Shown in pieces: positions 58,768-64,000 of a DNA stretch of 64,000 nt; positions within the stretch are counted from its first letter, which is position 1; the number at the start of each line of letters is the position of its first letter. A model generated the notes under the pieces. That model did no database searches. It saw only the letters and a program-made list of their open reading frames with translations, and was not told where the DNA came from. Origin of the DNA: Mycolicibacterium fluoranthenivorans (GTDB taxonomy: Bacteria; Actinomycetota; Actinomycetes; Mycobacteriales; Mycobacteriaceae). Both the position numbers and the translations under genes were made by a program. Location of the stretch: assembly GCF_011758805.1 (NCBI RefSeq), contig NZ_JAANOW010000002.1:186001-250000 (forward strand), in the 5' to 3' direction.

Positions 58768-61700
58768 GTGACGATCAATGAACACGACAGAGTGACCGCC
58801 AACGGCAAGACCGACCTCGGCCGAGCGTCGCTGTCAGGCGCGCACGCGCTCGTGGATCTGCTGAACGCCGGCGAGCCCTACGCGGTCGCGTTCGGCGGGC
58901 AGGGCGGCGGCTGGCTGGAAAGCCTCGAGGAACTCGTCAGCTCCGCGGGCATCGAATCCGAACTGAGCGAACTGGTCACCGAAGCGGACATGCTGCTGGA
59001 GCCGGTGGCGCGCGAACTCGTCGTCGTCCGGCCGATCGGCTTCGAGCCGCTGCAGTGGGTGCGCGCGCTGGCCGCCGATGAGCCGCTGCCCGCCCCCAAG
59101 CAGCTGATCAGCACCGCCATCTCGGGCCCGGGCATCCTGCTGGCGCAGATCGCCGCCACCCGTGCGCTGCTGCGCCAGGGACTCGACCTGTACGGCACCC
59201 CGCCGGTGGCCGTCGCCGGGCACTCCCAAGGCATCGTGGCGGCCGAGGCGCTGAAGGCCAAGGGCACCCGCGACGCCGAGATGCTCGCGATCCTGCAGCT
59301 GATGGGTGCCGCGGGCTCCCTGATGTCGCGCCGGCGCGGGATGGTCGGTCGTGGCGACAAGTCGCCGATGGTGTCGGTCACCAACGCCGATCCCGAGCGC
59401 ATCGCCGAGCTCCTCGAAGATTTCTCCACCGACGTGCGCACCGTGCTGCCGCCCGTGCTGTCCATCCGCAACGGCCGGCGCTCGGTGGTCATCACCGGCA
59501 CGCCCGAGCAGCTGTCCCGGTTCGAGCTGTACTGCAGCAAGATCACCGAGAAGGAAGAAGCCGAGCGCAAGAACAAGACCCGCGGCGGCGCCGTGTTCGC
59601 CCCGGTCTTCAACGGCATCCAGGTCGAGGTCGGCTTCCACACCCCCCGCCTGGCCGACGCCGTCGACCTCATCGACTCGTGGGCCGCCCGCATTCCGGGC
59701 ATCGACCCCGAGCTCACCCATCACTTCGCGAAGGCCGTCTTCGTCGACCCGGTCGACTGGGTCGCCGAGGTCGAGCGCCTGCACGACGCGGGCGCCAAGT
59801 GGATCATCGACCTGGGCCCCGGTGACACCGCCACCCGCGTGACCGCCCCCGTCATCCGTGGGCTGGGCATCGGCATCGTTCCTGCCGCCACCCGCGCCGG
59901 CCAGCGCAGCCTGTTCACCGTCGGCGCCGCACCCGAGGTGCCCGCCCCGTGGAGCAGCTACGCGCCGTCGACCGTCACGCTGCCCGACGGCTCGGTCAAG
60001 CTGTCGACGAAGTTCACCCGCCTGACCGGACGTTCGCCGATCCTGTTGGCCGGTATGACCCCGACGACGGTGGATGCCAAGATCGTCGCCGCCGCCGCCA
60101 ACGCCGGCCACTGGGCCGAACTGGCCGGTGGTGGCCAGGTCACCGAGGAGATCTTCGAAGGCCGTGTCGCCGAACTGACCCAGCTGCTGGAGCCGGGCCG
60201 TGCCATCCAGTTCAACTCACTGTTCCTGGATCCCTACCTGTGGAAGCTGCAGCTGGGCGGCCGCCGCCTGGTGCAGCGCGCCCGTCAGGCCGGCGCACCC
60301 ATCGACGGCGTCATCGTCACCGCGGGTATCCCCGAACTGCCCGAGGCCGTCGACTTGATCGAGGAGCTCAACGGCATCGGCATCACCCATGTGGTGTTCA
60401 AGCCCGGCACCATCGACCAGATCAAGTCCGTCATCAAGATCGCGGCCGAGGTGCCCGGCAAGGACGTCATCGCCCACATCGAGGGCGGCCGCGCCGGTGG
60501 CCACCACTCGTGGGAGGACCTCGACGACCTGCTGCTGGCCACCTACTCGGACCTGCGCAAGCTGTCCAACATCACCATCTGCGTCGGTGGCGGTATCGGC
60601 ACCCCGGAGCGGGCCGCCGACTACCTGTCCGGCCGGTGGTCGCAGACCTATGGCTTCCCGCTGATGCCGGTCGACGGCATCCTGGTCGGTACCGCGGCGA
60701 TGGCGACCCTGGAGGCCACCACCTCACCTGCGGTCAAGCAGCTGCTGGTCGACACGAACGGCACCGACATCTGGGTGGGCGCCGGAAAAGCCCAGGGCGG
60801 CATGGCCTCCGGGCGCAGCCAGCTGGGTGCCGACATCCACGAGATCGACAACACCGCATCGCGCTGCGGGCGCCTGCTCGACGAGGTCGCCGGGGACGCC
60901 GACGCCGTCGCCGAGCGCCGCGACGAGATCATCGCCGCGATGGCCGACACCGCCAAGCCCTACTTCGGCGACCTGGCCGACCTGACCTACCTGCAGTGGC
61001 TGGACCGCTACGTCGAGCTGGCCATCGGCAGCGGGGATTCCACCGCGGACACCAAGCGCGCCGATTCGCCGTGGCTCGACATCACCTGGCGGGATCGCTT
61101 CGCCGACATGCTCAAGCGCGCCGAGGCCCGCCTGCACCCGCAGGACTCGGGTCCGATCGACACGCTGTTCGCCGACACCGCGCTGCTGGAGGACCCGGCC
61201 GCGGCCCGTGCCGCGCTGCTGTCGCGCTACCCGGACGCCGAGACCATCAAGCTGCACCCGGCCGACGTGCCGTTCTTCATCACCCTGTGCAAGGTGCCGG
61301 GCAAGCCCGTCAACTTCGTCCCGGTCATCGACAAGGACGTGCGGCGCTGGTGGCGCAGCGACTCGCTGTGGCAAGCCCACGATGCGCGCTACACCGCCGA
61401 TCAGGTGTGCATCATCCCGGGCACGCAGGCCGTCGCCGGTATCACCCGGGTCGACGAGCCGGTCGGTGACCTGCTCGACCGCTTCGAGCAGGCCGCCATC
61501 GACGAGGTCATCGCAAGTGGAGCGTCGCCGGTTCCGGTTGTGTCCCGCCGCCAGGCCCGCGCCGACGTCGTCGGCCCCATCGCCGTCGTGCTGGACTCGC
61601 CCGACGTGCTGTGGGCCGGGCGCACCGCCATCAACCCGGTGCACCGTATCGGCGCGTCGAGCGAATGGCAGGTCAACGAAAACCGTTCCGCGGTCCACCC

Positions 61701-64000
61701 GTCCACCGGTTCACGCCTGGAGCTCACCGAGGCCGGCGTGACGCTGAGCGTCCCGCTGAGCAACATCTGGATCGAGATCAAGCTGACCCTGCCGGCCGCC
61801 ACCGTCAACGGTGGCATGCCGGTGGTCACCACCGAGGACGCGTCGGCCGCGATGCGCGCCGTGCTGGCCATCGCCGCCGGTGTCGACGGGGTGGATGCGT
61901 TGCCGACCGTGGTGGACAACACGGCCACCGTGACCGTCGGCTGGGACCCCGAGGAGATCGCCGACCACACCGGTGTCACCGCGACCTTCGGTGCCCCGCT
62001 GGCGCCCGGCCTGACCCTGGTGCCCGACGCGCTGGTGGGCCGCTGCTGGCCGGCGGTGTTCTCGGTCATCGGGTCTGCCGTGACCGCCGACGACTTCCCG
62101 GTGGTCGAAGGTCTGCTCAGCCTGGTGCACCTGGACCACGCCGCGCATCTGCTGGCGCCGATGCCCAAGGGCAAGGCCGAATTGACCGTCACCGCAACGG
62201 CTGCCGCCGCCAGCGATACCGAATACGGCCGCGTCGTACCGGTGTCGGTGACGATCGCCGATGCCGAGGGCACGGTGCTGGCGACCCTGCAGGAGCGCTT
62301 CGCGATCCGCGGACGCAACGGCGCCGCCGAGCTGCCCGACCCGCTGCGGGCCGGCGGTGCCATCACCGACAACGCCACCGAGACCCCGCGTCGCCGTCGC
62401 CGCGATGCGACCGTCACCGCGCCCACCGATATGAGCGCGTTCGCCGTGGTCTCCGGTGACCACAACCCGATCCACACCGACCGGGCCGCCGCGCTGCTGG
62501 CCGGGCTGAAAGGCCCGATCGTGCACGGCATGTGGCTGTCGGCCGCCGCTCAGCACGTGGTCACCGCCACCGACGGTCGGGCCACCCCGCCGGCGCGTCT
62601 GGTGGGCTGGACCTCGCGCTTCCTGGGCATGGTGCTACCCGGCGACGAGATCGACTTCCGGGTCGACCGGGTCGGCATCGACCGCGGTGCCGAGATCATC
62701 GAGGTCACCGCGAAGGTCGGCGGCGACCTGGTGATGTCGGCGACCGCCCAGTTGGCCGCGCCGAAGACGGTGTACGCGTTCCCCGGCCAGGGCATCCAGC
62801 ACAAGGGCATGGGCATGGAGGTGCGGGCCCGGTCGAAGGCCGCCCGCAAGATCTGGGATACCGCGGACAAGTTCACCCGCGACACCCTGGGCTTCTCGGT
62901 TCTGCACGTGGTGCGGGACAACCCGACCAGCCTGATCGCCTCCGGCGTGCACTACCACCACCCCGAGGGCGTGCTGTACCTGACCCAATTCACCCAGGTC
63001 GCCATGGCGACGGTGGCCGCGGCCCAGGTCGCCGAGATGCGCGAGCAGGGTGCGTTCGTCGAGGACGCCATCGCTTGTGGTCACTCCGTCGGCGAATACA
63101 CCGCGCTGGCCTGCGTGTCCGGCGTCTACCAGCTGGAGGCGCTGCTGGAGGTGGTGTTCCACCGCGGCAGCAAGATGCACGACATCGTGCCGCGTGACGA
63201 GAAGGGCCGGTCGAACTACCGGCTGGCGGCCATCCGCCCGTCGCAGATCGACCTCGACGATGACGACGTCACCGACTTCGTCGCTCAAATCGCGGCGAAT
63301 ACCGGTGAGTTCTTACAGATCGTGAACTTCAACCTGCGCGGCTCGCAGTATGCGATCGCCGGTACGGTGCGCGGTCTTGAGGCGCTGGAGGAGGAGATCG
63401 AGCGGCGCCGCGAGATCAGCGGTGGCAAGCGGTCGTTCATCCTGGTGCCCGGTATCGACGTGCCGTTCCACTCGGAGGTGCTGCGGGTCGGCGTCGCCGA
63501 CTTCCGCCGCGCGCTGGAGCGCGTCATGCCCGAGGGACAGGACCCGGCGCTGATCGTCGGCCGCTACATCCCGAACCTGGTGCCGCGCCCGTTCACGCTG
63601 GACCGCGACTTCATCCAGGAGATCCGCGATCTGGTGCCGGCCGAGCCGCTCGACGAGGTGCTCGCCGACTACGACACCTGGCGTAACGAGAAGCCGGAAG
63701 CGTTGTGCCGCAAGGTCGTCATCGAACTGCTGGCCTGGCAGTTCGCCAGTCCGGTGCGGTGGATCGAGACCCAGGACCTGCTCTTCATCGAGGAGGCCGC
63801 GGGCGGTCTCGGTGTGGAGCGGTTCGTCGAGATCGGCGTGAAGACGGCGCCGACCGTCGCCGGCCTGGCCACCAACACGCTGAAGCTGCCGGAGTACTCG
63901 CACAACACCACCGAGGTGCTCAACGCCGAGCGCGACGCCGCGGTGCTGTTCGCCACGGACACCGATCCGGAGCCCGAGCCCGAGGCCGACGAAACCCCCT
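58768..64000 (+). CDS. fas: Type I fatty acid synthase, N-terminal part (cut by window end)
   Basis: From GTG 58768 (MTINEHDRV, with GAGGGAG upstream) the frame stays open to base 64000, giving 1744 codons; mycobacterial FAS-I is about 3,070 residues, so the gene runs on. Visible domains are the acetyltransferase (GHSQG, Ser about 153), the enoyl-reductase barrel (LLAGMTPTTVDAKIVAAAAN, about 425), the hot-dog dehydratase (SGDHNPIHTD, about 1230) and the malonyl/palmitoyl transferase (CGHSVGEY, Ser about 1440). The window ends in the acidic, Pro-rich linker before ACP. It makes the C16-C26 acyl-CoA precursors of mycolic acids. Confidence 0.96.
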   Translation, partial: MTINEHDRVTANGKTDLGRASLSGAHALVDLLNAGEPYAVAFGGQGGGWLESLEELVSSAGIESELSELVTEADMLLEPVARELVVVRPIGFEPLQWVRALAADEPLPAPKQLISTAISGPGILLAQIAATRALLRQGLDLYGTPPVAVAGHSQGIVAAEALKAKGTRDAEMLAILQLMGAAGSLMSRRRGMVGRGDKSPMVSVTNADPERIAELLEDFSTDVRTVLPPVLSIRNGRRSVVITGTPEQLSRFELYCSKITEKEEAERKNKTRGGAVFAPVFNGIQVEVGFHTPRLADAVDLIDSWAARIPGIDPELTHHFAKAVFVDPVDWVAEVERLHDAGAKWIIDLGPGDTATRVTAPVIRGLGIGIVPAATRAGQRSLFTVGAAPEVPAPWSSYAPSTVTLPDGSVKLSTKFTRLTGRSPILLAGMTPTTVDAKIVAAAANAGHWAELAGGGQVTEEIFEGRVAELTQLLEPGRAIQFNSLFLDPYLWKLQLGGRRLVQRARQAGAPIDGVIVTAGIPELPEAVDLIEELNGIGITHVVFKPGTIDQIKSVIKIAAEVPGKDVIAHIEGGRAGGHHSWEDLDDLLLATYSDLRKLSNITICVGGGIGTPERAADYLSGRWSQTYGFPLMPVDGILVGTAAMATLEATTSPAVKQLLVDTNGTDIWVGAGKAQGGMASGRSQLGADIHEIDNTASRCGRLLDEVAGDADAVAERRDEIIAAMADTAKPYFGDLADLTYLQWLDRYVELAIGSGDSTADTKRADSPWLDITWRDRFADMLKRAEARLHPQDSGPIDTLFADTALLEDPAAARAALLSRYPDAETIKLHPADVPFFITLCKVPGKPVNFVPVIDKDVRRWWRSDSLWQAHDARYTADQVCIIPGTQAVAGITRVDEPVGDLLDRFEQAAIDEVIASGASPVPVVSRRQARADVVGPIAVVLDSPDVLWAGRTAINPVHRIGASSEWQVNENRSAVHPSTGSRLELTEAGVTLSVPLSNIWIEIKLTLPAATVNGGMPVVTTEDASAAMRAVLAIAAGVDGVDALPTVVDNTATVTVGWDPEEIADHTGVTATFGAPLAPGLTLVPDALVGRCWPAVFSVIGSAVTADDFPVVEGLLSLVHLDHAAHLLAPMPKGKAELTVTATAAAASDTEYGRVVPVSVTIADAEGTVLATLQERFAIRGRNGAAELPDPLRAGGAITDNATETPRRRRRDATVTAPTDMSAFAVVSGDHNPIHTDRAAALLAGLKGPIVHGMWLSAAAQHVVTATDGRATPPARLVGWTSRFLGMVLPGDEIDFRVDRVGIDRGAEIIEVTAKVGGDLVMSATAQLAAPKTVYAFPGQGIQHKGMGMEVRARSKAARKIWDTADKFTRDTLGFSVLHVVRDNPTSLIASGVHYHHPEGVLYLTQFTQVAMATVAAAQVAEMREQGAFVEDAIACGHSVGEYTALACVSGVYQLEALLEVVFHRGSKMHDIVPRDEKGRSNYRLAAIRPSQIDLDDDDVTDFVAQIAANTGEFLQIVNFNLRGSQYAIAGTVRGLEALEEEIERRREISGGKRSFILVPGIDVPFHSEVLRVGVADFRRALERVMPEGQDPALIVGRYIPNLVPRPFTLDRDFIQEIRDLVPAEPLDEVLADYDTWRNEKPEALCRKVVIELLAWQFASPVRWIETQDLLFIEEAAGGLGVERFVEIGVKTAPTVAGLATNTLKLPEYSHNTTEVLNAERDAAVLFATDTDPEPEPEADETP

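Noticed and set aside
59949..61469. 506-codon open frame inside fas in another frame
   Set aside because: The fas frame is continuous and carries all expected motifs; this frame has an Arg/His/Pro-rich composition typical of shadows.

Overview
The window is high-GC actinobacterial DNA and almost certainly comes from a Mycobacterium/Mycolicibacterium chromosome. Three things point there: a complete yrbE-mce operon, a type I fatty acid synthase gene (fas) next to an Rv2525c-like Tat-exported DUF1906 protein (the M. tuberculosis arrangement), and a hemophore-like secreted protein together with a mycofactocin-type short-chain dehydrogenase. GTG starts, ATGA/GTGA/TGATG gene overlaps and several apparently leaderless promoters also fit.

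Layout. (1) 1-10.3 kb: a catabolic region with a TetR regulator (cut by the window edge) and a membrane protein facing a DapB-like oxidoreductase; an alpha/beta hydrolase-ferredoxin-P450 operon; and a tightly overlapping minus-strand operon of a NuoF-like flavoprotein, ferredoxin, DUF35-thiolase fusion, alpha/beta hydrolase and two 3-hydroxyisobutyrate-dehydrogenase-like enzymes. A 32-bp triplication between the last two genes creates a chain of coupled 10-codon ORFs. (2) 10.3-21.4 kb: two amidohydrolases, a Rieske protein and a hydrolase; a pair of acyl-CoA dehydrogenases; a hemophore-like protein; and an SDR-SDR-ferredoxin-P450-TetR operon. (3) 21.6-37.6 kb: one long plus-strand run of aldehyde dehydrogenase, CaiB-type CoA-transferase, thiolase-fold/DUF35 protein, thiolase, yrbEA-yrbEB, mceA-F and three small secreted proteins. 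(4) 37.6-47.6 kb: two Mce-associated membrane proteins on the opposite strand, a secreted protein, two TetR regulators, a third P450, an enoyl-CoA hydratase, two acyl-CoA ligases and a third amidohydrolase. (5) 47.6-57.3 kb: patatin-like lipase, two convergent IspD-like proteins, LtrA-like protein, MFS transporter, MerR regulator and a polyamine-type ABC transporter. (6) 57.5-64 kb: the DUF1906 protein and the first 5.2 kb of fas.

How it fits together. The Mce complex would import a hydrophobic substrate. P450s with 3Fe-4S-type ferredoxins would hydroxylate it, SDRs and the aldehyde dehydrogenase would oxidise it to an acid, CoA ligases or the CoA-transferase would activate it, and acyl-CoA dehydrogenases, hydratase and thiolase/DUF35 proteins would shorten it. 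The amidohydrolases probably handle ring-derived or carboxylated intermediates. The substrate cannot be read from the sequence; a steroid- or terpenoid-like lipid is an inference.

The most notable signal is a recurring inverted repeat, GAGAAT-N3-ATTCTC. It is exact at two promoters and degenerate at about six more between 14.4 and 45.0 kb, in front of most of the import and catabolic operons. This suggests one dedicated regulon, possibly controlled by the TetR gene at 17505-18101, which ends an operon that itself carries a site.
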